A DNA stretch of 64,000 bases from RUG11462 sp045649405 (GCA_045649405.1 JAZRPW010000009.1:12406-76405), one strand, 5' to 3'; positions 1 through 8,606 are shown, counted from the stretch's first letter. Notes: generated by a model not told the origin, from the letters alone. Made by a program: numbers and translations.

Positions 1-48
1 CAGCGACTCCATTTCTTCGATGATATAACCGTTGAAGTGTGGATTTAA
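1..48 (+). CDS. 3' end of an unidentified gene (5' part outside the window)
   Basis: Reading from base 1, an open frame runs to a TAA at 46-48 and ends in ..HFFDDITVEVWI. I do not recognise the family. The same C-terminal coding sequence recurs at 10107-10154 in a decayed copy, so it belongs to a sequence duplicated on both sides of the restriction locus, probably mobile-element DNA. A clear terminator follows at 68-104. Confidence 0.5.
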   Translation, partial: QRLHFFDDITVEVWI

Positions 49-67
49 CTAATAAAATCAAGCATTT

Positions 68-105
68 AGCCCACTACCCTAGAAATTCGGTAGTGGGCTT
101 TTTTG
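68..105 (+). terminator. Rho-independent terminator
   Basis: An 11-bp perfect stem (AGCCCACTACC at 68-78 with GGTAGTGGGCT at 89-99) is followed by a run of T. It ends the gene whose stop codon is at 46-48. Confidence 0.85.
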
Positions 106-251
106 TATGTTCGCACATTTGTTATAGCTCAAATTTTCTGCTGAAATGTACCCGTAAATAGATACAGAAAGCGAGGTGCAAAAATACCGCAAAATCGGGA
201 TAGCTTTGAGTGTAGTTTTCAAAAATTATACCGATTGCGTATAGTGAATTT

Positions 252-455
252 ATGAATAAGATAGCCGAATTTATCAAAATGGAGCGCAAAGCTGCCAATC
301 TAACCCAAGAACAGTTCACAGAACTCTCAGGGATCGGTCTACACGCCCACCGTGATCTCGAACAAGGCAAAGATAACATCACACTCCATAAAATCAACCA
401 AGCCCTTGCAATGTTCGGTATGGAAGCCGTACCGGGCAGGAAGTGGAATGATTAA
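252..455 (+). CDS. HipB-like XRE-family regulator (orphan antitoxin type)
   Basis: This 67-residue protein is a single Cro/C1-type helix-turn-helix. Residues 15-60 follow the HipB/y4mF pattern: LTQEQF, then a recognition helix and RDLEQGK, then KINQALAMFGME. Proteins of this group normally form toxin-antitoxin pairs with HipA kinases, the HipB member binding operator DNA and neutralising HipA. No hipA lies on either side here: upstream is mobile-element debris and downstream is a membrane protein on the same strand. It may be a stranded antitoxin or a regulator of the membrane protein 76 bp downstream. The ribosome binding site is weak. The family call is confident; the role is inference. Confidence 0.75.
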   Translation: MNKIAEFIKMERKAANLTQEQFTELSGIGLHAHRDLEQGKDNITLHKINQALAMFGMEAVPGRKWND

Positions 456-531
456 AACCTCTTTATTTAATATAAGAATTATGTTATAATATGTAAAAAT
501 ATAGTTATCGGTCATGTTAGAGGTTAAATAT

Positions 532-1683
532 ATGGAAAAAGAATTGAATGAAAAAATCCAGAAGGAATTAAATAAGGACGAAAAAAACGAGTATAGCATA
601 TATGATTATTTGAAAAACACGCCTTCCGTTTTTATTGCTGCTGTTTCTGCGATTATAGCAGTTGTATCATTTTTTGCTAGACTTATGATGAATATTTCCT
701 TAAGGCAAGAATTGGTTTTTTGGGATATAAATCCAGATCATTTGGCACAAGGAAATGAGTCTATAATTTATAACGCTGTCGTATCCATAATATACGCTTT
801 TTTGACAATGATGTTAGCAATGTGGTTTTCTGCCACTTGTGAAGCGTATGCATCATATAAACAGCGTGATCTCACGATGCATTATTTTAAAAAACTACAA
901 AAGAAAGATATTAATAAACTCAAGTTGAAAATTCGTAAAGATAAGGCAACAGAAGAGGAAAAAGATTTTATAAATAATTTTAATGAAATATGTTTGGCTT
1001 CTCAAAGTTTCAAAAAAGATGGAAAGAAAGAGTTTTTCTTTAATGTACTTCCAATAATTATCCTTAGTTTTCTTGTCACGTTATTTTTCACCGTTGTAAC
1101 TATAAACGATGAAAACGTATTGAGCATAGCATTTGTTTGTTTTGCAATTCAACTTATAACATTATTTGTTATTTCCAAAATACATAATCGAAAAATAATA
1201 AACAAAAAAGAAATTAAGAAAAATTGTTTAAAAACAGACTATATAAAAAGACAATTAGTCAAAGACGATCCAGAACGCTTCCCTATTGGCAAGGTATCAA
1301 GAAAAGGAATTCGCATGTATATGAACAATATAAACATTGTGATGATAGTGGTTTTATTGTTTATTAATTGTATCTCTATGTGCGTTACAGCTGCACTTTC
1401 AGAAAAAAATCCGACTAAAAATATAAGTAGTTTTCAAACAATAACTTTAGATGATACTATGTATGCTTTGGTTTATCAAAATGGAAATCAGTATTTTTTA
1501 GAGGAAGCCAAGAGCACAACAAAAGAAATCGAGAACGCTGAGCCTAAGGAAATCCTCGCAATTTATACGAATAGGCAAAGGATTATAACTTGTGATGACA
1601 TCGAAATTGAAGTTAAGAAATACGATGACATTATAAAGGAACACAAGCCTGACACTCCTCAAGAAAACTCAAATAACGAATAA
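532..1683 (+). CDS. Multi-pass membrane protein of unknown function
   Basis: The start at 532 is chosen because AGAGGT lies 10 bases upstream; an ATG at 514 would add six residues without a site. The protein has 383 residues and about five hydrophobic segments, near residues 27-50, 80-103, 165-185, 192-212 and 265-288. A charged cytoplasmic-type stretch (KKLQKKDINKLKLKIRK) lies between the second and third. The C-terminal 90 residues are soluble and acidic and end in TPQENSNNE. I recognise no enzyme motif. It follows the HipB-like gene and precedes a strong terminator, so the two could be co-transcribed. Its lower GC content than the tnpV region suggests a different origin. Confidence 0.65.
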   Translation: MEKELNEKIQKELNKDEKNEYSIYDYLKNTPSVFIAAVSAIIAVVSFFARLMMNISLRQELVFWDINPDHLAQGNESIIYNAVVSIIYAFLTMMLAMWFSATCEAYASYKQRDLTMHYFKKLQKKDINKLKLKIRKDKATEEEKDFINNFNEICLASQSFKKDGKKEFFFNVLPIIILSFLVTLFFTVVTINDENVLSIAFVCFAIQLITLFVISKIHNRKIINKKEIKKNCLKTDYIKRQLVKDDPERFPIGKVSRKGIRMYMNNINIVMIVVLLFINCISMCVTAALSEKNPTKNISSFQTITLDDTMYALVYQNGNQYFLEEAKSTTKEIENAEPKEILAIYTNRQRIITCDDIEIEVKKYDDIIKEHKPDTPQENSNNE

Positions 1684-1687
1684 ATAT

Positions 1688-1736
1688 AAAGCGAATGTAC
1701 GATTTTATTTTTCGTATGTTCGCTTTTCTTTTTGTT
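1688..1736 (+). terminator. Rho-independent terminator
   Basis: A 15-bp stem (AAAGCGAATGTACGA with TCGTATGTTCGCTTT, two G-U wobbles) is followed by TTTCTTTTTG. It ends the membrane protein gene. Confidence 0.85.
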
Positions 1737-1771
1737 TTGAAATACAATGTCGGCATAAGGAGGTGTTGACT

Positions 1772-2071
1772 ATGGCACGGTTTATAGAAGAATTTTATTA
1801 CGGAAATATTGATCCGCAAGCACGAAGTACGAAGCAAAATAAAACGGTGCAAAAGCAAATGGAAGTGTTGATGAAGACCGAGGACTTGCTAACAAACGCC
1901 TTAACTGACGAGCCGAAGAAATGGTTTCTTGACTTTGCAAATGCGTGGAGTGTTGTTAACGGCGAATCAAATCTTGACAGTTTTATTATGGGTTTTCGCC
2001 TCGGCGCCAACTTCGCTTACGATGCTTTCATCTCAACCGAAACGCCCTTTGAGGACTTGTTAAAGGAATAA
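1772..2071 (+). CDS. Small DUF6809-type protein of mobile elements
   Basis: The protein has 99 residues. The start at 1772 follows a textbook AAGGAGGTG at 1757-1765; the GTG at 1763 lies inside that site and is rejected. The N-terminus MARFIEEFYYGNIDPQAR and the C-terminal pattern with FIMGFRLGANFAYDAF match small proteins (DUF6809-type) that I know from integrative elements of Firmicutes; their function is unknown. It has no signal peptide or membrane segment, and is probably an alpha-helical cytoplasmic protein. Its own terminator follows. Its base composition resembles tnpV downstream, which supports a shared mobile origin. Confidence 0.7.
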   Translation: MARFIEEFYYGNIDPQARSTKQNKTVQKQMEVLMKTEDLLTNALTDEPKKWFLDFANAWSVVNGESNLDSFIMGFRLGANFAYDAFISTETPFEDLLKE

Positions 2072-2082
2072 AAACAATTACA

Positions 2083-2130
2083 AAGCACAGCAGATAGAAC
2101 GAAAGCCTTGTCCGCTGTGCTTCTTTTTTG
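2083..2130 (+). terminator. Rho-independent terminator
   Basis: A stem of AAGCACAGC (2083-2091) with GCTGTGCTT (2114-2122) is followed by CTTTTTT. It ends the DUF6809-type gene. Confidence 0.8.
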
Positions 2131-2149
2131 TTTGGGCGAAAATATCTGT

Positions 2150-2234
2150 ATCATCTTAGCGAGCAGACTGTTTATGGATACACTTACGTAAAACGCTCGC
2201 TCGCCAAATGATTTCATCATCTTAGCGAGCAGAC
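2150..2234 (+). repeat. Pair of 19-bp direct repeats
   Basis: ATCATCTTAGCGAGCAGAC occurs at 2150-2168 and again, exactly, at 2216-2234, 66 bp apart. Both copies are followed by [T/C]GTTT. They sit just upstream of a possible transfer origin and of tnpV, in a stretch without a convincing gene. Confidence 0.8.
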
Positions 2235-2268
2235 CGTTTGTACTCCTGTAGTCGCAAAACAGTACTCG

Positions 2269-2283
2269 TTAGGGACACCCTAA
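2269..2283. other. Inverted repeat, possible transfer-origin (oriT) remnant
   Basis: TTAGGG (2269-2274) and CCCTAA (2278-2283) form a perfect 6-bp inverted repeat around ACA. It lies between direct repeats and tnpV, a position where mobilisable Firmicute elements often carry their relaxase target. No relaxase gene is in the window, so the oriT role is inference only. Confidence 0.3.
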
Positions 2284-2323
2284 TACCCGTCTGCAATTTT
2301 TAAAATCGCACATTCGCAAAAAC

Positions 2324-2362
2324 AAACCTCCTTTGATACAATCAAAGCATCAAAGGAGGTTT
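2324..2362 (+). promoter_or_regulatory. Hairpin that sequesters the tnpV ribosome binding site
   Basis: A perfect 14-bp inverted repeat pairs AAACCTCCTTTGAT (2324-2337) with ATCAAAGGAGGTTT (2349-2362), with an 11-base loop. The second arm contains the AAAGGAGG used by tnpV (start 2369). If folded, the mRNA would hide the ribosome binding site, so translation should be low unless the hairpin opens. There is no T-run after it, so it is not a terminator. Confidence 0.7.
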
Positions 2363-2368
2363 TGCTAT

Positions 2369-2740
2369 ATGAATACATTATTCGAACAACACGGCGGCAC
2401 TTACACAATGCAAGGAGATTACCGCTTGCCGAACCTAACCGTAGAAGAAACAGACACCCGACCGATTGGCGTGTGGGGGCATCGCCGCCTGCACTACCTG
2501 AAGCACCACCGCAAAGTCTTATATTATAACCTACTCACTTCCGGTAAGCTCCATTCCCACCTCGCAGACAATGAAGAACAAACACAAGAATTGTTCAATC
2601 GTCTCATAACCAACCTCACCACCAAGGAAGGCATCACAGAACAGCTCAAATCTACCGACCAGATGAAATGGGTGCAGAAGATGAACAACATCCGTGAGCG
2701 TGTAACTGAAGCTGTATACAAAGACGTGGTGTACGTATGA
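2369..2740 (+). CDS. tnpV: TnpV, transposon-encoded protein
   Basis: The protein has 123 residues. The start at 2369 follows AAAGGAGG at 2352-2359; an upstream ATG at 2333 lies in the hairpin loop region and is rejected. The N-terminus MNTLFEQHGGTY, then GDYRLPNL, IGVWGHRRL, LLTSGKLHSHL and the C-terminal EQL..MKWVQKMNNIRERV are typical of TnpV, a small protein of Clostridial Tn4451-like and other mobilisable elements whose biochemical role is not settled. The ribosome binding site is inside a hairpin. A small gene overlaps its stop (ATGA). A frameshifted remnant of a second tnpV lies at 10200-10353. Confidence 0.9.
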   Translation: MNTLFEQHGGTYTMQGDYRLPNLTVEETDTRPIGVWGHRRLHYLKHHRKVLYYNLLTSGKLHSHLADNEEQTQELFNRLITNLTTKEGITEQLKSTDQMKWVQKMNNIRERVTEAVYKDVVYV

Positions 2741-2883
2741 GAAAACGAAAATATTACCTTCGCTTAACCGATGCAGAACACTGCCTCATCTTTCAATGCT
2801 TGCTTGAGTATCGTAACAAACTAATATCCAAAGGCAAGTACACCGACGGCGTCGATGAGCTTATAATCAAATACACAAAATGA
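2737..2883 (+). CDS. Small conserved mobile-element protein coupled to tnpV
   Basis: This 48-residue frame starts at the ATGA overlap with the tnpV stop codon, which suggests translational coupling. The sequence begins MRKRKYYLRLTDAEHC and ends with ..GKYTDGVDELIIKYTK. Short proteins of this pattern commonly follow tnpV in Firmicute elements. The basic N-terminus and the LRLTDAE start could mean nucleic-acid binding, but no function is known. A hairpin terminator follows at once. Confidence 0.65.
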   Translation: MRKRKYYLRLTDAEHCLIFQCLLEYRNKLISKGKYTDGVDELIIKYTK

Positions 2884-2919
2884 TAACAGGCACGGGAGTC
2901 AACCTCTCGTGCCTGTTAT
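2883..2919. terminator. Hairpin terminator between convergent genes
   Basis: A perfect 12-bp stem (ATAACAGGCACG at 2883-2894, CGTGCCTGTTAT at 2908-2919) lies between the tnpV unit and the minus-strand OLD gene. The T-tails are weak on both sides, but the position fits a shared terminator. Confidence 0.6.
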
Positions 2920-2926
2920 AGTAGTT

Positions 2927-4957
2927 TTATTGAAGTGCCTTATTAACTTTTTCAATAAGTTTTTCTGCCTGTGCTATTTCATCAGCTTGCAAATCAGCCA
3001 TACTATGATCTCTTGACCAACGTATAAATGCTTTCGCCAATTTATACTTTGAAAAATCAGTTTTTGCCACACTCTTTATAACATCAACAACAGGGCGTTT
3101 AGGTTGAGCTTGAGCAACAGCAATTGCATCCCAACCACAGTCGTTTTTAGCGATATCTAAAAGTGTGTCACGGAGAATGTCTTCAATTTCCGGATTCGGT
3201 ACTTGACCAGAATATGCATCTTTTGTTCTTAAAATTCTTTTAGTTCCTACAGCATTAACCAAAGTATCTTGTTTGGCTGCTGTATCGCCTTCAGCATCCG
3301 AATCCAAAAGTGCCGCAAGCTTAAGATTTTGAGCGTGTAGTATTGTTGCGAAATAAACGACTTTACTTGCGCTATTAGCTGGAATCAAAGCAATCTGATC
3401 GTTAATTCCTGTCTTTCCATCAGCTTTTAACAAATCGGATAAACTTTCTAAATACCACATATCTGTTAAGCCTTCAAGAACGAGGTTCTTTTTATGGAAA
3501 AATAAACTTTGCGCTAAATCATAGCCTAATGCTTCTTGAAGCGGTAACATTGCGCCACTATCACTAGCAGTCAACGAAACATTTACCTTTGTACCAATGG
3601 TTCTATCAGGCATTTCTACAACACGAACCTTATCTAATTCATTAGGACCAACAAGGAACGGAGAGTGTGTTGTATATAAAGTTTGATTGTTTTCACTTAA
3701 TTTTGTTAAAGTTTCAATGAACTCTGCCTGTTTCAATGCATGCAAACTCTGACCAGGTTCATCAAGTAATAAAATCGCATTTTTGTGCTTGTCGGAGGCT
3801 TCTGCGAAGAATACCGCATAAAAAGAAACCATCCACTGAAAACCTTCTGAGCGTTGATCGAGTTCTACTTCAACACCTAAATCATCTTCAACAACAACTT
3901 TAAGATACTGACCATCAACTTTAATACGCAATTTATTAGCGTCACGACCATCCTTTTTAGGATTCCATATCTCACAGATTGCGTTTGTCAAACGTATAGT
4001 AGCAGCGTTAAGTTGATAATCTCTTTTATCAAGTTGAGCTCGATATTGCTCATATTGATCAGGCTTGTTCAAATCAAATTTTGAAGTATCTCCAGCATCA
4101 GCAAGTTCTTTAGGTGTAAATCCCAAAAATTTAAGCAAACAAATATTTCCATAATCGTACTGTTCATCATCCAGCATTTTTTTATCAACACGCTCAGCAA
4201 GTTTTCTTAAATGCAGTACAGGTCGAATCCTAAAATAATTACTAAACAGTATGAACGTGGGTAATCTCTTGTTGCAAGTTTTAAGGACTTCATCTCTCTC
4301 GATAGGTTTTTCTAACGCCTCAATAAGTTTGTCATATCTTTTCTCTTCTGCAGCATTGTCATCAGCGAGATACGACACATTGTTTTTTACCCAGTTTGTA
4401 ATCTTTTTTGCTTTTTCAGCAGAAATAGTACTTGTTCTTTGAAGTCCGGTTATTACCAAATCGTAGCCGCTTTGTATGGCTGTTTGTTTTGCCTCGGGCT
4501 CTGATTTTGCTTGGCTCGTGTTTTTATAATGCTGACATAGCTTCAATAAATCTTTTTCGATATCAGAAAACAAAAGCTGTTCTGGCGCATTATCAAGTCT
4601 ATGCCATGCTGTATTATCCAATCGACGGCCAAAAACATACACAGCATTTTGATAGTCTTCGGGGATATCCTCTTTATCTTCATCTTCTAATGTAAAATGC
4701 CCTTCAACAACAGTAAATTTGCTTGGATCCACCTTTCCGTTTTTTATATCTTCATCATATTTAGAACGAGGATAGTCTCTTAAAGGGTTGAAAGAGGCTG
4801 TACCTTCGGGCACATTAAGCTTTTGCAATGCTTGTAAAATAGCTGTTTTGCCCGCTTCATTGGGGCCAACAAATATTGTCTTGTCATTTTCTACATCAAA
4901 ATAGCTTGTATCAATTATGCTACGATAGCCTTGTACTCTTGCTTTAGTTAATCGCAT
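2927..4957 (-). CDS. OLD-family ATP-dependent endonuclease (AAA ATPase with TOPRIM)
   Basis: The protein has 676 residues. The N-terminal half is an ABC/SMC-type ATPase: Walker A GPNEAGKT at 31-38, Walker B ILLLDEP near 395, and TTHSPFLV near 430. The C-terminal part is a TOPRIM nuclease domain, with the acidic LVLEGLTD near 492 and LLDSDAEGD near 552. OLD-family proteins use ATP hydrolysis to control metal-dependent DNA cleavage and often act in phage defence. It is the last gene of the restriction operon, 14 bp after the specificity gene with a good AAAGGAG. Here it could act as an alternative effector to the missing HsdR translocase. The family call is firm; the role in this operon is inference. 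Confidence 0.88.
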   Translation of the reverse strand: MRLTKARVQGYRSIIDTSYFDVENDKTIFVGPNEAGKTAILQALQKLNVPEGTASFNPLRDYPRSKYDEDIKNGKVDPSKFTVVEGHFTLEDEDKEDIPEDYQNAVYVFGRRLDNTAWHRLDNAPEQLLFSDIEKDLLKLCQHYKNTSQAKSEPEAKQTAIQSGYDLVITGLQRTSTISAEKAKKITNWVKNNVSYLADDNAAEEKRYDKLIEALEKPIERDEVLKTCNKRLPTFILFSNYFRIRPVLHLRKLAERVDKKMLDDEQYDYGNICLLKFLGFTPKELADAGDTSKFDLNKPDQYEQYRAQLDKRDYQLNAATIRLTNAICEIWNPKKDGRDANKLRIKVDGQYLKVVVEDDLGVEVELDQRSEGFQWMVSFYAVFFAEASDKHKNAILLLDEPGQSLHALKQAEFIETLTKLSENNQTLYTTHSPFLVGPNELDKVRVVEMPDRTIGTKVNVSLTASDSGAMLPLQEALGYDLAQSLFFHKKNLVLEGLTDMWYLESLSDLLKADGKTGINDQIALIPANSASKVVYFATILHAQNLKLAALLDSDAEGDTAAKQDTLVNAVGTKRILRTKDAYSGQVPNPEIEDILRDTLLDIAKNDCGWDAIAVAQAQPKRPVVDVIKSVAKTDFSKYKLAKAFIRWSRDHSMADLQADEIAQAEKLIEKVNKALQ

Positions 4958-4971
4958 ATTTTAATTCTCCT

Positions 4972-5655
4972 TTATTTTTTAGATTTAAATTTCTGAATTT
5001 CGGCCAAACAATCATCTAAACTGTCATTCCAAATCTTATTTGCTTCTGCAATTTTACGATTTCTAACGGTGGTTTGCTCATTTACTTTTTGTGCAATAAC
5101 AATTTGATTGGGTTCATCTGGCAAAGGAATTATCGTTTTTTCTACATCACAATCAAGAATGGCTGGGTAACTTGAGCCTGTACTAAATTTACGAAACTGT
5201 TCTTTCACCAAAGCACTTCTTAATATGAAATGTAAATATTGGTTGTTAACGCCTTCCTTGGCTCTAATAACACAAAATCCCGTTGAACAAATTTGGTTAT
5301 CTAATTCTTCTGGTACTATAGCTATTGCTCCTCTTGTTGGTCTGCAAGTGGATATTATAATATCGCCAGATTTAACAACCTTTCTTGCTCTAGAAGGCGC
5401 CTCTTCACCTAATAGTTCTTGTGGATTTGTTATTATCCCTGTTGTTACATCTACTGATGAAATATCGATATATATAAATTCTTTTTCTGGTTCTAAAGTT
5501 GGATTACGTTTTTCGGTTATGACATCAGCACAAGATTTGACTTCGGTTAAAATATCTGAATTGTATTTTTTGATTTCAATTGGTGGTAAATGATAATCAA
5601 TATCCCATCTTTGCTCTTTGATTAACTCGCTGTGTTTAATTTTAATTGATTTCAT
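4972..5655 (-). CDS. Half-size type I restriction specificity subunit (HsdS-like)
   Basis: The protein has 227 residues, about half a normal HsdS. It carries one target-recognition domain with typical landmarks: YIDISSVD near the start, VVKSGDIIISTCRP, YLHFILRS, STGSSYPAIL, then VEKTIIPLPD. A single coiled-coil spacer and a C-terminal helix follow. HsdS reads the DNA target and docks the methyltransferase. One-domain versions usually dimerise and recognise palindromic targets. The ATG at 5655 is preferred over the GTG at 5661 because AGAGGT lies 9 bases upstream. The start overlaps the methyltransferase stop by 4 bases, so the two are translationally coupled. Confidence 0.82.
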   Translation of the reverse strand: MKSIKIKHSELIKEQRWDIDYHLPPIEIKKYNSDILTEVKSCADVITEKRNPTLEPEKEFIYIDISSVDVTTGIITNPQELLGEEAPSRARKVVKSGDIIISTCRPTRGAIAIVPEELDNQICSTGFCVIRAKEGVNNQYLHFILRSALVKEQFRKFSTGSSYPAILDCDVEKTIIPLPDEPNQIVIAQKVNEQTTVRNRKIAEANKIWNDSLDDCLAEIQKFKSKK

Positions 5656-7502
5656 AACCACTGCACCTCTTTATCGAACAATTCCACCACTGAATCTATT
5701 TCAGAACCGCTTTTGCTTCTTCCGGTTGCATCATAACCTACATTTTCGATTTCAATCAAAAGAGCATCTTTTTCTTTATTTAACGTAGTTCCTTGGGGCA
5801 ATTTTTGAAAAATACATAGTGATGTTTTTACCATTGCGCCAAATGATTGAAAGGCTTCTTCTGGTAAACTGATTACAGCTTTTATCTCTGCAACATTTTC
5901 CACCCACTTACGTACATATTTGGAATTTTTGTTTTTAAGTAATCCATCGGGTAAGACAATAGCGAGTTTGCCACCTGGTTTTAAAAATTGGAAACAACGT
6001 TCTAACCCTATATATTCCATCGGGAGCGTTTTCTTGCCTTTTCCCAATTCAAAACGCCCAACCATTTCCATAACTTCTTGAGTCAATAAACTTCCAAAAG
6101 GAGGATTTGTGAGAATAATATCAAAAACAGCAGGATTTGTATTTTCATCATCTTCTAATTGTAGAATATCAGGATAATTCTCAAAACTAAGAAGCGAATC
6201 GGTATTTCTTATATTTGTATGTCCGTCATCGTGAAGCATCATATCAGTCATAGCGATGCGAACCATTCTATCCGATTTTTCTATGCCATGCAAATGAAAG
6301 AATTTAAATTGATGCAGGGTATATTCATCAACAGCTGCTGCGTAGTTTTTGATAACATAATCCAAACTCTTGCTTAGAAAGTGACCAGAACCACAGAAAG
6401 GGTCAAGTATAACGTCAGAGGGTTTAGGTTTTACAATTTTTACCGCCAAATCTACAATGGGATCGGGTGTGAAATATTGCCCCATACCAGCTCGTATTGC
6501 GGAACTTAAAACTCCTTGAAACGCTCTTCCTTTGATATCTGTTTTGCTATCTATAAACGAATACGCTTGAAGCTTCTCAACTACTTTATATAGAGCAATA
6601 TCACTTAAACGTATATTTGTTTTAAAAACTCCTCTAGAACGCTCGTAATTTGGAATCCTTTTCGAGTAAATTTCTATATCCCTGTTTCTAGCTTCTTCAT
6701 ATAGTTCTCTGATGTTTGCTGCAACTTCAGCTGTATTACTTGCACCATAGATTTGAAATTTAAACTCAGTGTCTTCAGTTTTCTCAATAACAGTTCGTTC
6801 ATCGTAGATTTTACAATAAACAGCTTTACACAATTCATCTAATGCTTCGTCTGCGTGAAGTCCATCGGTATCTCTTATTATACTGTGGCATTCAAATAAT
6901 AGCTTTTCATAATTTTCAGATAATGGCGTTAATCCTGTCTTGGAAGATGGGGTGACTTTGGGAATTTCTCTAACCAACTTAGCTTTAGATGCAATTCCTT
7001 CTTTCGAATAACTTGGAATATCAGCTATTATATCAAAATCATTTGGATCAATCTTTTTTCTTACACATCTGACCTTTGTACCATTTGTAACTAACCCAAT
7101 GGTAGCGGTATGAGTTGCGGCAAGATATGTTTCAAGTTGTTTTTGTGCCTCTTCAAATTCTACATCGCTTATATTACCTTTCTTTGTTTCTACATAAAGG
7201 AAAACTCTATGATTATCATTTATGATGGCAATATCGCACTCTTTTTCGGTCGACCCCATTTTTACGAGTTTTTCTATTTGTATCTTTTCGCCTAACCATT
7301 CTTTTGGATAGTGATATATGTCAATCAATTGTTTAAGTGCCCACTGTCTTACAAATTCCTCAATATCCTGTTCTGCTCCCTCATACGTGTTATGAGTATC
7401 AAACCAAAGTTGAGCACGTCTTTTCGCTTCGACAACATCTCCGTGAGAGGGGAACAACCAATCTTTGGGTTCAATAGTATAATAAGTCCCTATAAGTGCC
7501 AT
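5652..7502 (-). CDS. N6-adenine DNA methyltransferase with N-terminal HsdR-N-like nuclease domain
   Basis: The protein has 616 residues. Residues about 20-150 resemble the HsdR N-terminal nuclease fold (PD-(D/E)XK): an acidic ECDIAI near 90 and VETKKG near 104 give the D...ExK core. Residues about 310-600 are an N6-adenine methyltransferase: GQYFTP, motif I DPFCGSGHFL near 367, and motif IV NPPFG near 465. HsdM normally methylates the sequence chosen by HsdS. Here the nuclease-like domain is in the same chain, and no HsdR translocase is present. It lies directly upstream of and overlaps hsdS, and has AAGGAG before its ATG. Whether the nuclease site is active cannot be told from sequence. Confidence 0.82.
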   Translation of the reverse strand: MALIGTYYTIEPKDWLFPSHGDVVEAKRRAQLWFDTHNTYEGAEQDIEEFVRQWALKQLIDIYHYPKEWLGEKIQIEKLVKMGSTEKECDIAIINDNHRVFLYVETKKGNISDVEFEEAQKQLETYLAATHTATIGLVTNGTKVRCVRKKIDPNDFDIIADIPSYSKEGIASKAKLVREIPKVTPSSKTGLTPLSENYEKLLFECHSIIRDTDGLHADEALDELCKAVYCKIYDERTVIEKTEDTEFKFQIYGASNTAEVAANIRELYEEARNRDIEIYSKRIPNYERSRGVFKTNIRLSDIALYKVVEKLQAYSFIDSKTDIKGRAFQGVLSSAIRAGMGQYFTPDPIVDLAVKIVKPKPSDVILDPFCGSGHFLSKSLDYVIKNYAAAVDEYTLHQFKFFHLHGIEKSDRMVRIAMTDMMLHDDGHTNIRNTDSLLSFENYPDILQLEDDENTNPAVFDIILTNPPFGSLLTQEVMEMVGRFELGKGKKTLPMEYIGLERCFQFLKPGGKLAIVLPDGLLKNKNSKYVRKWVENVAEIKAVISLPEEAFQSFGAMVKTSLCIFQKLPQGTTLNKEKDALLIEIENVGYDATGRSKSGSEIDSVVELFDKEVQWL

Positions 7503-7649
7503 TTTTATTTCTCCTTGTTAGTTTTCGAGTTTAAAATCTTTCACTCTTTTTTTACATTCACATACTCGCTTGGGTTTCTCATGATTAATCAAACGGTATT
7601 TGTCTTGAGGAAAGATACTTTAGGAATAATAATTTGCTATCGATTAACT

Positions 7650-8555
7650 TTATTCCTCCGGGTTATAGAACTCATCTAACACATAAGTCTTTACCGGAGT
7701 TATATACAGTTCGTATCTTATGACCAGTCTCACTAATTCGTTGCCGTCAATCAAGGTGATTGGTGAGCCTTCTCTTGCAGCAGTTTTAGCAGCATTTGTG
7801 AATCTGCCGTTGGTGATGAACACGCCGTAATCAGCTTGATACTTATTCATTGCACCCAAGAACTGATTGATTTCAGGCTCGGATACGGGAGCGACGTTGT
7901 ATCTCTTACACTGAATAACAACTCTTGTTGTTCTAAAATCGTTGGCATCAATATGATAACCGTATCCATCGATTCCGCCATCATTACTGATTTGAACACC
8001 TTTTTCGGTAAATTCAACGCCCATACGGTTTAACAAAGCTCTTGAAAACGCTTCAAACTTTTTAGGGGACATTTTAGCAATAGCGGCAAGCAAATTTTCC
8101 TTAAAATCATCTTTGATTTTTTCTTCTGCTTGAGTTTCTTCCTCGTTATCGCTAACATCTACGGCTTTGTTCTTTTTATTCTTTTGACTGAGTTCTTCCC
8201 AATGTTTCTTAGAGGGTTCAATAATCTCTTTTTGAACATCCAGCTCGTCAACATCAAGATATAAGCCCTTCTCAGTTAGAGTAACAGGAGAAGAATCTGT
8301 AAATGTCAATAAACCATTAAAGAACAGATCTTTAATAGCAAAGTTGAATTTGAAATTAAACTCTTTATAGGTGTTTCCGGTTTGCTTGGATTTCTTTTCG
8401 AGCACAGAATATTCGGCGATTTGATCATCCATATCAGCAATGCGTTCTTTGATTTCCGAACGTTCTAATTGACCGCCTGCTTCTTGCAATACTTTCAAAA
8501 TGGGTTTAATCAAATATGCAATTTTACCTTCTGAAGATAATGTTTTTAAGTTCAT
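7650..8555 (-). CDS. Mrr-type restriction endonuclease
   Basis: The protein has 301 residues from the ATG at 8555, which has AGAGGT 7 bases upstream; the longer frame to 8588 lacks a site. An N-terminal winged-helix region (Mrr-N like, residues 1-110, ending LTEKGLYL) is joined by a charged linker (EEETQAEEKIKDD) to a Mrr catalytic domain. That domain has the PD-(D/E)XK core GGIDGYGY...VVIQCKRY, where D and QxK are the expected catalytic residues, and ends in VFITNGRFTNAA and ITLIDGNELVRL. Mrr proteins cut methylated or foreign DNA. It sits between the AbiEi-like regulator and the methyltransferase gene, on the same strand. The 147-bp gap downstream may hold an internal promoter. Confidence 0.88.
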   Translation of the reverse strand: MNLKTLSSEGKIAYLIKPILKVLQEAGGQLERSEIKERIADMDDQIAEYSVLEKKSKQTGNTYKEFNFKFNFAIKDLFFNGLLTFTDSSPVTLTEKGLYLDVDELDVQKEIIEPSKKHWEELSQKNKKNKAVDVSDNEEETQAEEKIKDDFKENLLAAIAKMSPKKFEAFSRALLNRMGVEFTEKGVQISNDGGIDGYGYHIDANDFRTTRVVIQCKRYNVAPVSEPEINQFLGAMNKYQADYGVFITNGRFTNAAKTAAREGSPITLIDGNELVRLVIRYELYITPVKTYVLDEFYNPEE

Positions 8556-8606
8556 AATAATACCTCTTTTTATTTTCCTGAATCTCAATAGTTCGGTATG
8601 GATATA

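Noticed and set aside
1763..1771. GTG start for the DUF6809-type gene
   Set aside because: It lies inside the AAGGAGGTG ribosome binding site that serves the ATG at 1772.
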